This document shows, piece by piece, positions 23,563 through 33,068 of a stretch of DNA of 47,788 nucleotides. Both the position numbers and the translations under genes were made by a program. The stretch lies in NCBI GenBank assembly GCA_902500745.1, contig CABVRS010000009.1, positions 1 to 47,788 of the forward strand, in the 5' to 3' direction. The stretch is from an uncultured Nitrospira sp. Lineage in GTDB: Bacteria > Nitrospirota > Nitrospiria > Nitrospirales > Nitrospiraceae. How positions within the stretch are numbered: position 1 is the first letter of the stretch; each line of letters begins with the position of its first letter. Under the pieces are notes generated by a model, which worked only from the letters and a program-made list of their open reading frames with translations, ran no database searches and had not been told where the DNA came from.

Positions 23563-24899
23563 CTGTTGTGAACGACAAAGGGCCGAAGATGACCAGCCGC
23601 GAGGAGTTTCGCTTTCTCAGCGATCTGGTCCTGACCCGCTCGTCGGCTGATCATACGATCGTCAGGCTTCGTGATCACCATGCCGGCACGACGAGGTTCG
23701 CCAACAATCAAGTCATTCAAAATGTCGATGCGAGACGGGGCTCACTGGCGGTGACGGTCGCCTTCGGGGGTCAGCAGGGGACTGCCAGCACGACCGATTT
23801 TACCGCCGGCGCGATTCAGGAGACGCTCGCTCGTGCCGAGCGCATTGCCACGGTCTCACCTATAGACCCTGAATACCTTCCGCCTCCGGATCCATGCGTC
23901 TTCCCGATCAGGGACACTGCGAAACCGGAGACTATGGCGGCAGGACCGTCGCGCCGTCTGGAGTACGCAAGCGAAGCGATCGGCCAGTGCCGGATGGAGA
24001 ATCTTACGGGGGCGGGCCTCGTCTCGTCCTCGACGACAGCCGTTGGGATTGCTGCAGACAACGGACTGTTCGGCTATGAACGTCGAGCGGGTGCGAGTTT
24101 CAGCCTGACGGTCCAGGCTGGCGATGCGACCGGGTGGAGTGCGGCTGCTCATCGGTCGATCGATCACTTAAAAATTCAAGAACGCACCCTGGCAGCAATC
24201 AGCCAAGCCAAACGAAGCCGTGATGTATGTGAGTTGCCGGCAGGACGGTATCCGGTAATTCTTGAACCGGCTGCCGTGGCCGGACTGTGGGCGTGGCTAA
24301 TCCGGTCGCTTGATGCGAAGTCGTATCTAAAGGGAACGAGTGCCTTCGCAGAGAAGCTCGGCCGGGCAATCGTGGATGCACGCATCACACTCCAGAATAG
24401 CCCCGACCATATGGACCTATTCGGCGAAGGATTTTCCGGTGACGGCTTACCGAGCACGCCCTCGCGATGGATCGATCATGGAATCTTAAAACAGCTGGTC
24501 TATGACCGATTCACGGCGAAGAGTCAGGGTGTAGCCACCATTCCTACCCTGGAGGCTCCCATATTGTCCGTCGAGGGTTCTGCGGCCCACTCGATTCAGG
24601 ATCTCATCAAAAGCGCTCCACGCGCCATTCTCGTCACGAATTTTTGGTATATCCGACCCGTCAATCCCCGTGAACTCATGCTGACCGGGATGACGCGGGA
24701 CGGGACCTTTCTGATCGAAAACGGAGAGATCGTCTCGGCGGTGAAAAACTTTCGATTTCATGAGAGCCCGCTACGCGTGTTTCAGCACATCGACCATTGG
24801 ACTGTGCCGATGGAAGCCGTGAATTCGGAGACCGGGAAGGTGCTTGCCCCGGCGATGGCCCTACCTCATTTCCAGTTCTCCAGTCCGACCCGCTTCTAG
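23559..24899 (+). CDS. pmbA: TldD/PmbA family protein (TldE partner)
   Basis: This is the non-catalytic partner of TldD: 446 residues, same fold, no HExxxH motif. The N-terminal part (LVLTRSSADHTIVRLRDHHA, then TRFANNQVIQNVDARRG) and the late PRELMLTGMTRDGTFLIENG block are family features. The ATGA overlap with tldD sets the start and shows coupled translation. Together they should form the heterodimeric protease. Confidence 0.9.
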   Translation: MTVVNDKGPKMTSREEFRFLSDLVLTRSSADHTIVRLRDHHAGTTRFANNQVIQNVDARRGSLAVTVAFGGQQGTASTTDFTAGAIQETLARAERIATVSPIDPEYLPPPDPCVFPIRDTAKPETMAAGPSRRLEYASEAIGQCRMENLTGAGLVSSSTTAVGIAADNGLFGYERRAGASFSLTVQAGDATGWSAAAHRSIDHLKIQERTLAAISQAKRSRDVCELPAGRYPVILEPAAVAGLWAWLIRSLDAKSYLKGTSAFAEKLGRAIVDARITLQNSPDHMDLFGEGFSGDGLPSTPSRWIDHGILKQLVYDRFTAKSQGVATIPTLEAPILSVEGSAAHSIQDLIKSAPRAILVTNFWYIRPVNPRELMLTGMTRDGTFLIENGEIVSAVKNFRFHESPLRVFQHIDHWTVPMEAVNSETGKVLAPAMALPHFQFSSPTRF

Positions 24900-24951
24900 G
24901 CCACCTAATACGGTTGACGAATCTATTATCGGGTCCTTCCTGATAAAAGGG

Positions 24952-24980
24952 TTGACTCTTGCGTCCTCCAGGAGTAGATA
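24952..24980 (+). promoter_or_regulatory. Putative sigma-70 promoter
   Basis: TTGACT (24952-24957) is followed after 17 bases by TAGATA, with GATAAT two bases further. It would drive the coiled-coil protein gene at 25011. Confidence 0.4.
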
Positions 24981-25010
24981 ATTCATATACTTGAGGGAAG
25001 GAACGAGCCT

Positions 25011-25673
25011 ATGGCCCCCCGATACAACCAAGAGCCCATCAACCTCATTCATCGAATTCCTTCGCAGAAGCAGATAGACGAGGCTCGACCGGTCCCTACA
25101 CCATACGGCCAATTTATCCTCGAAGTTGGGGCCAAATGCTGGCGGAAGATAGGTGAGTTCATCGCACGTGTCACACGGTATGAAGATGAGACACCATCGC
25201 CTGCACAGCCTATCAGTACGCTGCGAGAAAACCAGGCCATGTCCACCGCGATGCTGGGTACCACACAATTGGACCAACTTGTTGCGTGTGTGGATCGCGA
25301 GACCACGACAGCGCTACAGTTGCACGAAGCGGACAATCCAGCTACTCGTGAAGGAGCCGTTTTACAATCAGGAACGACCCCAACGGTAGTCCAGCCTGAC
25401 GTGATCTCTGAACTCCGGTCGTTTCTCATCAAACAGCAAGAGCAAATTGCGTATCTCTCCAGCGAAATCGGGCAACTCAAATCGTTGGTCGTCTCCCAGC
25501 AACAGGTGCTGGTTCACCTTGGGCAAGAGCTTGAAACCGAGACATTCTCCACCGTCGCGACCGGTATGGGGCCAAACCCGGCTAAACGGGGACGAATCGT
25601 TCGGAAGAACCCCACCACAAAAGAAAAGTCGCTTCCTCCGCAAGAACCTGAAAGTCAGTCCCTCAATCTCTAG
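25011..25673 (+). CDS. Hypothetical protein with C-terminal coiled coil
   Basis: This is a 220-residue protein of unknown function with no signal peptide. The N-terminal part (MAPRYNQEPINLIHRIPSQK) is basic and the centre is Thr/Gln-rich. Residues 140-175 (LRSFLIKQQEQIAYLSSEIG then QLKSLVVSQQQVLVHLG) form a clear heptad coiled coil, followed by a basic tail with KRGRIVRKN. The ribosome site GGAAGGAACGAG supports ATG 25011. It resembles a self-associating adaptor or nucleoid-type protein in composition only. The intact frame and strong ribosome site argue for a real gene. Confidence 0.65.
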   Translation: MAPRYNQEPINLIHRIPSQKQIDEARPVPTPYGQFILEVGAKCWRKIGEFIARVTRYEDETPSPAQPISTLRENQAMSTAMLGTTQLDQLVACVDRETTTALQLHEADNPATREGAVLQSGTTPTVVQPDVISELRSFLIKQQEQIAYLSSEIGQLKSLVVSQQQVLVHLGQELETETFSTVATGMGPNPAKRGRIVRKNPTTKEKSLPPQEPESQSLNL

Positions 25674-25744
25674 ATCGCCGATTACAGCGCCAGTGGATAC
25701 CTTCCTCTAGCCAGGTCCTGGTCTGGTCTGTTAAAAAACCATCC

Positions 25745-27382
25745 ATGACGATCTCTCGCTTTGCAGTGGGGAGTGCATGCTGGCTGATTCTGGCTATGAT
25801 CGAAATTGTTCCCGTCGCTGAACCTTCTCTTCTCCAGTTACCACTCTATGACAATCTCGGCACTCACCGTCATCCCATCACCACCACCTCAACCGAGGCA
25901 CAACGATACTTTGATCAAGGGTTACGGATGGTCTATGCCTTTAATCATGAAGAAGCCCTTCTGGCGTTTGAGGCTGCAGCACGTCTGGACCCCACTGCCG
26001 CCATGGCCTACTGGGGAATCGCCCTGGCGTTGGGACCAAATATCAATACGGCCATGAATCAGGCGGATGAACGACGTGCGTGGGAGGCCGTCCAGAAGGC
26101 CACATCCCAGAGCACTCATGTGAGTGCTGCCGAACGGGCCTACATTCATGCCATCAGCAAGCGGTATAGCCAAAAATCACAGGCACGGGGACCACTCGAT
26201 AAGGCCTATGCAGAAGCGATGCGAGCAGTATGGCGTCAGCTTCCTAACGACCCGGATGCGGGAGTCCTCTTTGCAGAAGCTTTAATGGATCTCCGACCAT
26301 GGGATCTCTGGACAGCGGGAGGGCAGCCTAGACCAGGGACCGAGGAAATCGTGTCGACATTGGAATCGATCCTCGCGAAGTTTCCGGACCATCCTGGAGC
26401 CTGTCATTACTATATTCACAGCGTGGAGGCCTCGCCGAAGCCGGAACGGGCATTGGAGTGCGCCAAGCGACTCCCCGACCTCATGCCGGGCGCCGGTCAT
26501 ATCGTCCACATGCCCGCTCACATCTACATGCGTCTTGGTCGATACCATGACGTCGCGGAGCAGAATGCGCATGCGGCGAATGTTGATGAGGAGTATTTGG
26601 CGAAACGGAAGCTGAACGGCGACTATGCGGACACCTACTACACGCACAACCTCCACTTTTTCTGGGCTTCCTTGATGATGGAGGGAAGACAAACGGAAGC
26701 CTTAACAGTGGCTCGGCAATTGACGAAGACGATTACTGAACAAGAGGCCCGGAAGGATACCTGGAAAGAGTTCTATCTCCCTGCCGCACTGTGGTCCATG
26801 ATTCGATTCGGCCAATGGGATGTTCTACTTCACGAGTTGCCGCCTCCCAAGACGCTGCGCGTGCAACAGGCCATGTGGCGTTTGGGAAGGGGCATGGCGC
26901 TGGCGGCTTCTGGCCGTTTGCCGGGAGCCGAGGGCGAGCATTTCATACTGGCTGGGTTGGCCAAACGAATCGGCCATGATCGAACGGCAGAGGAGAAAAC
27001 AGCACGAGCATTAATCAAGATCGCCGAGCGGCTGCTGGCCGGAGAAATCGCGATGCATTCCAAGAAGCTGGAAGAGGCGATCACCGCCCTCTCGGAGGCA
27101 CTGAAGCTGGAGGACGCACTGCCGTATAGCGAACCGCCCCTGTGGCCGATTCCCATTCGGCATTATCTGGGCGCACTCTTCTTGAAAGCCGGGCAATCCA
27201 ACCGTGCCGAATCGGTCTACCGGGCAGATCTGGGGAAGAACCCACAGAACGGCTGGGCGTACTATGGGCTCCTACAAAGCCTTCGTGCGCAGAAGAAAGG
27301 GCGGGAGGCGGCGAGGATTGAAGAGCAATTCAAGAAGGCCTGGGTGCACGCGGACGTGACACTCACGGGGTCTCGTTTGTAA
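25745..27382 (+). CDS. TPR-repeat protein, probably exported
   Basis: This is a 545-residue protein with a hydrophobic N-terminus (SACWLILAMIEIVPVAEP) that may be a signal peptide or anchor. The repeat region opens with RYFDQGLRMVYAFNHEEALL and AARLDPTAAMAYWGIALALG, canonical tetratricopeptide units; further repeats occur near 440-530. A conserved CHYYIHSVEASPKPERAL-AHIYMRLG block is typical of a widespread family of TPR proteins of unknown role. It likely mediates protein assembly. The next gene follows by 31 bases. Confidence 0.75.
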   Translation: MTISRFAVGSACWLILAMIEIVPVAEPSLLQLPLYDNLGTHRHPITTTSTEAQRYFDQGLRMVYAFNHEEALLAFEAAARLDPTAAMAYWGIALALGPNINTAMNQADERRAWEAVQKATSQSTHVSAAERAYIHAISKRYSQKSQARGPLDKAYAEAMRAVWRQLPNDPDAGVLFAEALMDLRPWDLWTAGGQPRPGTEEIVSTLESILAKFPDHPGACHYYIHSVEASPKPERALECAKRLPDLMPGAGHIVHMPAHIYMRLGRYHDVAEQNAHAANVDEEYLAKRKLNGDYADTYYTHNLHFFWASLMMEGRQTEALTVARQLTKTITEQEARKDTWKEFYLPAALWSMIRFGQWDVLLHELPPPKTLRVQQAMWRLGRGMALAASGRLPGAEGEHFILAGLAKRIGHDRTAEEKTARALIKIAERLLAGEIAMHSKKLEEAITALSEALKLEDALPYSEPPLWPIPIRHYLGALFLKAGQSNRAESVYRADLGKNPQNGWAYYGLLQSLRAQKKGREAARIEEQFKKAWVHADVTLTGSRL

Positions 27383-27413
27383 AAGATGGTCGGAGTCTGG
27401 TTAGGAGGAAGGC

Positions 27414-27956
27414 ATGCGATTTGTCGTAGGCGTCATGGGGCCGGCGAAAGCGCCGAAGCGAGACCTGGACAATGCACGGACACTTGGGGAATTTATTGCA
27501 CGACGTGGCTGGGTCGTCCTGACGGGGGGCCGTGACGTTGGTGTGATGGATGCCGCGTGCGAAGGGGCGAAACGAGTCGGCGGGAGCCTGACCATTGGAG
27601 TCTTGCCGACCGCGAAGGATAAGGTATCGCGCCACGTGGATGTCTCGATCATCACCGAAATGGGGAGTGGACGGAACAACATCAATGTGTTGTCCAGCCA
27701 TGTCGTGGTGGTGTGCGGATTAACGGGCTCGGGCACCGTGTCAGAAGTCGCGCTCGCGGTGAAGGCGGGAAAGCCTGTCATTCTGGTCGCTGCCTCTCCA
27801 GCCGACGTGGCATTTTTCCGCAAGCTCGACAAGCGACTCGTGAATGCGGCCGGGTCACCGGAAGAAGCCATCGAACTCATCATGAAGCTGATGGATGGGC
27901 GTTCGCGACGCGCGCGCCGTGTCGAAGAGGATCGGTACGCGTATCTTCCTGTGTGA
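27414..27956 (+). CDS. LOG-like / TIGR00725 Rossmann protein
   Basis: This is a 180-residue single-domain protein of the TIGR00725 (LOG/lysine decarboxylase-like) group. The nucleotide-binding segment VVLTGGRDVGVMDAACEGAK and the GSGTVSEVALAVKAGKPVIL stretch are family hallmarks. Classical LOG enzymes release cytokinin bases from nucleotides, but this subgroup has no proven reaction. A GGAGGAAGGC ribosome site precedes ATG 27414. Confidence 0.82.
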   Translation: MRFVVGVMGPAKAPKRDLDNARTLGEFIARRGWVVLTGGRDVGVMDAACEGAKRVGGSLTIGVLPTAKDKVSRHVDVSIITEMGSGRNNINVLSSHVVVVCGLTGSGTVSEVALAVKAGKPVILVAASPADVAFFRKLDKRLVNAAGSPEEAIELIMKLMDGRSRRARRVEEDRYAYLPV

Positions 27957-28074
27957 TGGTTCAGGCAAGCGCACCCGGCTCTTGCCCGATATGACTTTCC
28001 CTACCTAAGCCGCTCGCGTAGTAGGATGTAAGAACCGTCTCGCTTAGGCGACGATAGAGGAGGAGGTACTAGCC

Positions 28075-28695
28075 ATGGCTACTGATCGACGTCTAACACT
28101 CCTGATGGTCGGTTTGGCAATCTGTGGGACCCTCGTCGCGTGGTCTTCATCAAGTGCCTTAAGCGCATCAACCAGCGCCAAAGCCTACTTCGCGGGAGGT
28201 TGCTTCTGGTGCATGGAAGAGGCATTTGAACAGGTGGAAGGCGTCCTGTCAGTGGCGTCCGGTTACATGGGAGGAACCGTTGTCAATCCGACCTATGAAC
28301 AGGTCTCAGCCGGACGCACAGGGCATGCTGAAGCCGTCGAAGTGATCTATGACCCCACCAAGGTCAGCTATCAACAGCTCTTGGAGGCTTTTTGGAAAAA
28401 TGTCGATCCTCTCACGCCCAATGCCCAGTTCTGCGATCATGGGAGCCAATACCGATCAGCCGTATTCTATGCCACAGAAGAAGAACAGCGACTCGCGGCA
28501 GCATCGAAAACCGCCATCGAACAAGCGAAGCAATTTCCTGCACCGATCGTGACCGAACTGGTCCCCGCAACCAGCTTCTACCAAGCGGAAGACTATCACC
28601 AGGATTACTACAAGAAGAACCCACTGCGATATAAGTACTACAAGTACAGCTGCGGTCGGGCCAAACGGTTGGAAGCTCTGTGGGGGAAGTCGTAG
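28075..28695 (+). CDS. msrA: Peptide-methionine (S)-S-oxide reductase MsrA, exported form
   Basis: This enzyme reduces methionine-S-sulfoxide in proteins. The active site GGCFWCMEEAF gives catalytic C43 (with C46), and a further cysteine in YSCGRAK near the end can resolve the disulfide. An N-terminal hydrophobic segment (TLLMVGLAICGTLVAWSSSS) looks like a signal peptide, so repair is probably periplasmic, fitting an organism exposed to reactive nitrogen and oxygen species. AGGAGGAGG precedes ATG 28075. Confidence 0.92.
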   Translation: MATDRRLTLLMVGLAICGTLVAWSSSSALSASTSAKAYFAGGCFWCMEEAFEQVEGVLSVASGYMGGTVVNPTYEQVSAGRTGHAEAVEVIYDPTKVSYQQLLEAFWKNVDPLTPNAQFCDHGSQYRSAVFYATEEEQRLAAASKTAIEQAKQFPAPIVTELVPATSFYQAEDYHQDYYKKNPLRYKYYKYSCGRAKRLEALWGKS

Positions 28696-28730
28696 AACAA
28701 GCCCCGTGTCGTGTGGCGGAGATACAGATC

Positions 28731-29099
28731 TTATGGTCTAACCTTCATGATCAGGTTTCTCAGTCGTTCTCGCTGGGCTAGGCGAATACTGGTGAACTCC
28801 AGACCGAATTGCTTGCCGTCGATCCACCGAACAATGGCTTGGTCGATTCGGAGGGGCCACTTAAAATCAGACAGAAACAGCGACAGCTTCAACACCATCC
28901 CGATCTTGACCTCAACCGATGATTCAACCCGACAGCCGTTGGTCGACACATCCAGGACGGTCGCTTCGCCCTCAAAGTCGTCATCACCAAAGAAAAACAT
29001 GCGGCAGACATGGGCGATTCGTCTGCCCCGTCGGTCTTGTAGGTCTGCGGTAGGATTCTGATGATCAGACGGGCGCTTGCTCGATGACCTCGGTGTCAT
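28731..29099 (-). CDS. PilZ domain protein
   Basis: This is a 122-residue stand-alone PilZ domain. RRGRR (RxxxR, about residues 23-27) and DVSTNG (DxSxxG) form the cyclic di-GMP site; the strand IVRWIDGKQFGLEF near the end is typical. A basic, Ser/Pro-rich N-terminal arm precedes the domain. It is transcribed against msrA and faces the same direction as the PilZ gene at 12008-12370. Confidence 0.85.
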   Translation of the reverse strand: MTPRSSSKRPSDHQNPTADLQDRRGRRIAHVCRMFFFGDDDFEGEATVLDVSTNGCRVESSVEVKIGMVLKLSLFLSDFKWPLRIDQAIVRWIDGKQFGLEFTSIRLAQRERLRNLIMKVRP

Positions 29100-29344
29100 C
29101 CTCCTGATCCTTTCTCTGGAAGCACAACAGAACCGAATGGGGACCGCCTCAGCTGTACCACATAACCCTTCGTCGTAAGGTTACCTGCGTATAGTCTAAG
29201 CGATGAGGTGATCCCGGCAAAGAGAACTGTGCTTTTGTACGGAACAGACATGAGCCCTTGTCTATCACGCATCTGGAACATGATGCCGACTTGACGAAGA
29301 CCGAGCTCTCTGCGAAAAAGGAGTCGCGCAAGGAGGATCTCATC

Positions 29345-30505
29345 GTGATACGAGCGGTCAGTCGACGAATGGCGGATCTCGCACAGTCGGAAATCCGAGC
29401 GATGACACAGGCCTGCGTGAATCTGAAGGGCCTCAATATGGCGCAGGGGGTGTGTGATACGCCGGTTCCACTAATCGTGCTTGAGGGAGCCGAGCAGGCG
29501 ATCAGGGACGGGTATAACGTCTACACCCGTTTCGATGGTCTGCTGGAATTGAGGAAGGCGATTGCCAATAAGCTCGCGCATTACAACGGGATTCACGCCG
29601 ACCCTGAAACGGAGGTGACGGTCAGCGCTGGAGCGACGGGTGCCTTTCACTGTGCCTGTGCCGCATTGCTCAATCCTGGCGATGAAGTCATTCTCTTTGA
29701 ACCGTACTATCAATATCATATCAGTGCGCTTGCCGCTGTTGAGGCGATTCCCGTGGTTGTTCATATGCAGCCACCGGCCTGGACCTATTCTCTGGCTCAG
29801 CTGGAACAAGTCGTGACCAAAAAGACCAAGGCGATTATCATCAATTCACCGGGTAATCCATCCGGCAAGGTGTTTAGCCGACTGGAGCTAGAGGCACTCG
29901 CCAACTTTGCCTGTCGGCATGATCTGTTCGTCTTTACGGATGAGATTTACGAATACTTTCTCTATGACGGGCGGACCCATGTGAGTATGGCGACGTTGCC
30001 GGACATGGCTGAACGCACGATCACCATCGGCGGCTATTCCAAGACGTTTAGTGTGACGGGCTGGCGGATTGGGTACAGTGTGGCAGCCGAACCCTGGGCA
30101 GGCGCCATTGGCGCGATGAACGATCTCCTCTACGTCTGTGCTCCAGGACCACTCCAAATAGGGGTGGCTCGCGGCATCAGCCAACTGCCCGACAATTTCT
30201 ATACAGAGCTGACTCGCGACTATCAGCACAAGCGTGACCGGTTCTGCAGCGCGCTGACCAAAGCCGGACTGACTCCATCCATCCCGCAAGGGGCCTATTA
30301 TGTATTGGCCGACGTCGCTCGACTTCCTGGTGACACAGGAAAAGCTCGTGCCATGTATCTTCTGGAAAGGGCCGGTGTGGCGGGAGTACCGGGAGAGGCG
30401 TTTTTTGCGGGAAAGACCGGAGCCAACTTCGTCCGTTTCTGCTATGCAAAAACGGACGCTGATCTTGACGAAGCCTGTCGACGATTCACCCAGATCAATT
30501 TCTAG
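29345..30505 (+). CDS. Class I/II PLP-dependent aminotransferase
   Basis: This is a fold-type I aminotransferase of the aspartate/kynurenine-aminotransferase type. Visible blocks: GLNMAQGVCDTPVP, VSAGATGAFHCACAALLNPG, IIINSPGNPSGKVFS, DEIYEYFLYD, and the PLP-lysine motif GGYSKTFSVTGWRIGY. GTG 29345 is chosen because a perfect AGGAGG lies eight bases upstream (29331-29336); the frame is open further up, to TTG 29258, without similarity. The resulting length of 386 aa is normal. Substrate not determinable. Confidence 0.87.
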   Translation: MIRAVSRRMADLAQSEIRAMTQACVNLKGLNMAQGVCDTPVPLIVLEGAEQAIRDGYNVYTRFDGLLELRKAIANKLAHYNGIHADPETEVTVSAGATGAFHCACAALLNPGDEVILFEPYYQYHISALAAVEAIPVVVHMQPPAWTYSLAQLEQVVTKKTKAIIINSPGNPSGKVFSRLELEALANFACRHDLFVFTDEIYEYFLYDGRTHVSMATLPDMAERTITIGGYSKTFSVTGWRIGYSVAAEPWAGAIGAMNDLLYVCAPGPLQIGVARGISQLPDNFYTELTRDYQHKRDRFCSALTKAGLTPSIPQGAYYVLADVARLPGDTGKARAMYLLERAGVAGVPGEAFFAGKTGANFVRFCYAKTDADLDEACRRFTQINF

Positions 30506-30570
30506 TACCCAACCAATCACGCCTGGTTCGTACTTGCCACGAGACAACACCCGTGGTATGAAGTTTGGCC

Positions 30571-31020
30571 ATGAATGTGGGCCTCATGTCCATGTTTGCG
30601 GTTGCTGCGGTACTGACGATCGCAGGATGTGGTCACCAGACACAGGAGCGTTTCTCTATCCCGTCCGACCTTCCCGCCGGTGATCGATCCATTTTAGCAG
30701 GGGAATGGGAATATGAAGACGGAGGCGTCGCTGAATTACGGCTCGATGCCCAGGGTAACGGAACCTATGGCTACAAGGACGGGCGATTCGAAACCCGACA
30801 GTTCGACGGCAAAACATGGGTCGGCAAATGGTATCAAAAAGAAAATGATCGAGAGGGCGGTTTCCTTGTACAGCTCTCTCCCGATTCTGCTGAAGGTGAA
30901 GGCAGATGGTGGTATGACCGCATCGGGACCAATGCCACACCATCCGAGAAGGGCGGAACGTTCCATTTAAGCCGGAAAACGTCTATCACCAGCCTACGTG
31001 ACACGCCTCCCCCACCTTGA
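30571..31020 (+). CDS. Small lipoprotein, function unknown
   Basis: This is a 149-residue lipoprotein with signal MNVGLMSMFAVAAVLTIAGC (lipidated Cys at residue 20). The mature domain is beta-rich with repeated Trp/Tyr/Gly (LAGEWEYEDGGVAELRLDAQ, YGYKDGRFETRQFDG, WVGKWYQ), like lipocalin-style small envelope proteins. ATG 30571 is preferred over the upstream TTG 30565. It converges on cysQ, with only 17 bases between the stops. Confidence 0.7.
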   Translation: MNVGLMSMFAVAAVLTIAGCGHQTQERFSIPSDLPAGDRSILAGEWEYEDGGVAELRLDAQGNGTYGYKDGRFETRQFDGKTWVGKWYQKENDREGGFLVQLSPDSAEGEGRWWYDRIGTNATPSEKGGTFHLSRKTSITSLRDTPPPP

Positions 31021-31037
31021 CTCAACACGGTAAGCCA

Positions 31038-31844
31038 TCACTCCGCACGGTCTATTCCTGCCTGCGTGAGGAGTGTAAGTTTTTGCCTCAGGGGTTCGGG
31101 ACATCGCGCACTGATGGCAATCGTCCCAAGATAGCGAGGCTTGGTTTGATTGAATACTAGCGCACGCCCGCTCCCGTCACAGACACCACCACCACTTTCC
31201 TCGATAAGGAGCGTTCCGGCCGCGACATCCCACTCATTCTCCGGTTCGAGGGTGGCGAGTCCCTGGATACGTCCACCGGCGGTCAAGGCGAGCGCCCACG
31301 CGATCGACCGCATCGGGCGGGAGATCACCATTCCATCAAGCAATGGAAAGCGACCTCTCTGTTGTTCCCATGGGCTGAGGGCAACGACCGGCTTCTGATT
31401 ATCGTGGATCGTGGATGCCGAGACCGATTCAGAATTGAGGTAAAGGCCGCCACCTCGGATTGCCGTGTACAGCTCATTCACCGACGGGTTGAAAACTGCC
31501 GCCACAATGGGCTGGCCATGCTCAATGAGTGCCACGGAAATACAAAACTCGGGCTCGCCCTTGATGAAGGCCTTGGTTCCATCTATCGGATCTACCACCC
31601 ACACCCGTGCCTTCTGAAGCCGGTCAAGATCATCCGGCGACTCTTCTGACAACCATCCATCCTCAGGAAAGGCTGATTGGAGCTGGGCTTGGAGAATCCG
31701 GTTCACGGCCAGGTCGGCGGAGGTGACCGGAGAATGATCGGCTTTTTTGAGCGTTTCAAACCCATCAGCGGCAATTCGTAAGGCCTCTTTGCCGGCCGCT
31801 CGAATCGCCGCGGTAAGGGCATCGAGTTCGTATTGCCATGCCAT
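31038..31844 (-). CDS. cysQ: Inositol-phosphatase family, CysQ-like 3'(2'),5'-bisphosphate nucleotidase
   Basis: This is a metal-dependent phosphatase of the IMPase superfamily. The metal-binding blocks are SEESPDD, WVVDPIDGTKAFIKG and ENEWDVAAG. The overall pattern with IKGEPEFCISVALIEHGQPI fits CysQ, which hydrolyses PAP/PAPS during sulfate assimilation; an inositol monophosphatase role cannot be excluded. 268 aa, cytosolic, no signal peptide. The corA gene starts divergently 94 bases upstream. Confidence 0.82.
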   Translation of the reverse strand: MAWQYELDALTAAIRAAGKEALRIAADGFETLKKADHSPVTSADLAVNRILQAQLQSAFPEDGWLSEESPDDLDRLQKARVWVVDPIDGTKAFIKGEPEFCISVALIEHGQPIVAAVFNPSVNELYTAIRGGGLYLNSESVSASTIHDNQKPVVALSPWEQQRGRFPLLDGMVISRPMRSIAWALALTAGGRIQGLATLEPENEWDVAAGTLLIEESGGGVCDGSGRALVFNQTKPRYLGTIAISARCPEPLRQKLTLLTQAGIDRAE

Positions 31845-31937
31845 GAGGGAAGAGTAACAAGCCTGGAGGCAGAAGAAAAGGAATGATCGTCACGCGAACT
31901 TGACCTGGATGACGAATCTGCGTACAAGCACCATACC

Positions 31938-32993
31938 ATGAAGCTGATGCAGAAACGCTCAAAGAAGAAGGGCCTGTCCCCTGGCACGCTTGTCCACATC
32001 GGTGAGAAGCGAACAGAGGCCGTCACGGTTACCCTCTTTAACTACTCCGGTACCCACTGTGATGAACAGTCCATTCGCGATGTGAACGAGCTTCGACCGC
32101 CTTCGGACGAAACGGTGACCTGGGTGGATGTTGATGGAGTGCACAAGACCGAGGTGTTGGAAGCATTCGGAAAACACTTTGGTCTTCACCCGCTCCTGCT
32201 GGAAGACATTGCCAATACTGATCAACGGCCCAAGCTCGACGATTACGATACCTATTTCTTTCTCGTCATGAAGGTGCTCACGGCGTCAGACCGGGGCGAT
32301 ATCCTGGTTGAACAGATCAGTTTCGTCTTGGGGAGAAATTATGTCCTCTCGTTTCAGGAGAACGGCACCGATGTCTTCCAGTCCGTTCGGGATCGACTTC
32401 GGGTCGGGAAAGGACGCCTTCGACAAAACGGATCAGACTATCTTGTGTATGCCCTCATTGATGCCGTCGTGGATCAATATTTCGAAGTGCTTGAAATGCT
32501 GGGCGAGCGGATTGAAGCGATGCAAGAGCGTTTGATGGCCGATCCCAGGCCTGAGACGCTCAAGGACATTCACGCTCTGAAACGCCAGCTCCTGTTCGTA
32601 CGTCGAGCTGTGTGGCCCTTGCGAGAAGCGATCAACAACCTGTCCCGCTCGGAATGCCCCTTCTTGCATGAGCCGACGAAGGTCTTCTTCCGGGACGTCT
32701 ATGATCATGTGGTGCAGATCGTGGATACCATTGAGACGTTGCGAGAAATGGTCTCGGCGAGCCTCGATATTTATCTTTCCAGCGTGAGCTACCGGTTGAA
32801 CTCCGTCATGCGTGTGTTGACGGTGATTACGACGATTTTCATGCCGCTGAGTTTTATCGCCGGTATCTATGGAATGAATTTCGAATATATGCCTGAGTTG
32901 AAATGGCCTTGGGGGTACCCTATGGCCCTCGGGATCATGGGACTCGTGGCCGCTACCATGCTCCTGGGATTTCGCTGGAAAAAATGGCTGTAG
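31938..32993 (+). CDS. corA: CorA family magnesium/cobalt transporter
   Basis: This is a 351-residue CorA channel. The large N-terminal cytosolic domain ends in two C-terminal transmembrane helices (VLTVITTIFMPLSFIAGIYG and MALGIMGLVAATMLLGF). The signature YGMN in the loop after the first helix forms the selectivity filter. It assembles as a pentamer in the inner membrane. A weak hairpin follows the stop. Confidence 0.92.
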   Translation: MKLMQKRSKKKGLSPGTLVHIGEKRTEAVTVTLFNYSGTHCDEQSIRDVNELRPPSDETVTWVDVDGVHKTEVLEAFGKHFGLHPLLLEDIANTDQRPKLDDYDTYFFLVMKVLTASDRGDILVEQISFVLGRNYVLSFQENGTDVFQSVRDRLRVGKGRLRQNGSDYLVYALIDAVVDQYFEVLEMLGERIEAMQERLMADPRPETLKDIHALKRQLLFVRRAVWPLREAINNLSRSECPFLHEPTKVFFRDVYDHVVQIVDTIETLREMVSASLDIYLSSVSYRLNSVMRVLTVITTIFMPLSFIAGIYGMNFEYMPELKWPWGYPMALGIMGLVAATMLLGFRWKKWL

Positions 32994-33033
32994 GCGAGTA
33001 CCCATCGACCCTATTCATGGATCCCGACCGTGT

Positions 33034-33056
33034 CTGAGAAAGGGATCATTTCTCAG
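33034..33056. terminator. Hairpin between convergent corA and leuD
   Basis: CTGAGAAA (33034-33041) pairs with TTTCTCAG (33049-33056) across seven bases, in the 75-base gap between the convergent ends of corA and leuD. No strong T run follows on either side, so termination is tentative. Confidence 0.35.
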
Positions 33057-33068
33057 GTCGCTGCTCGG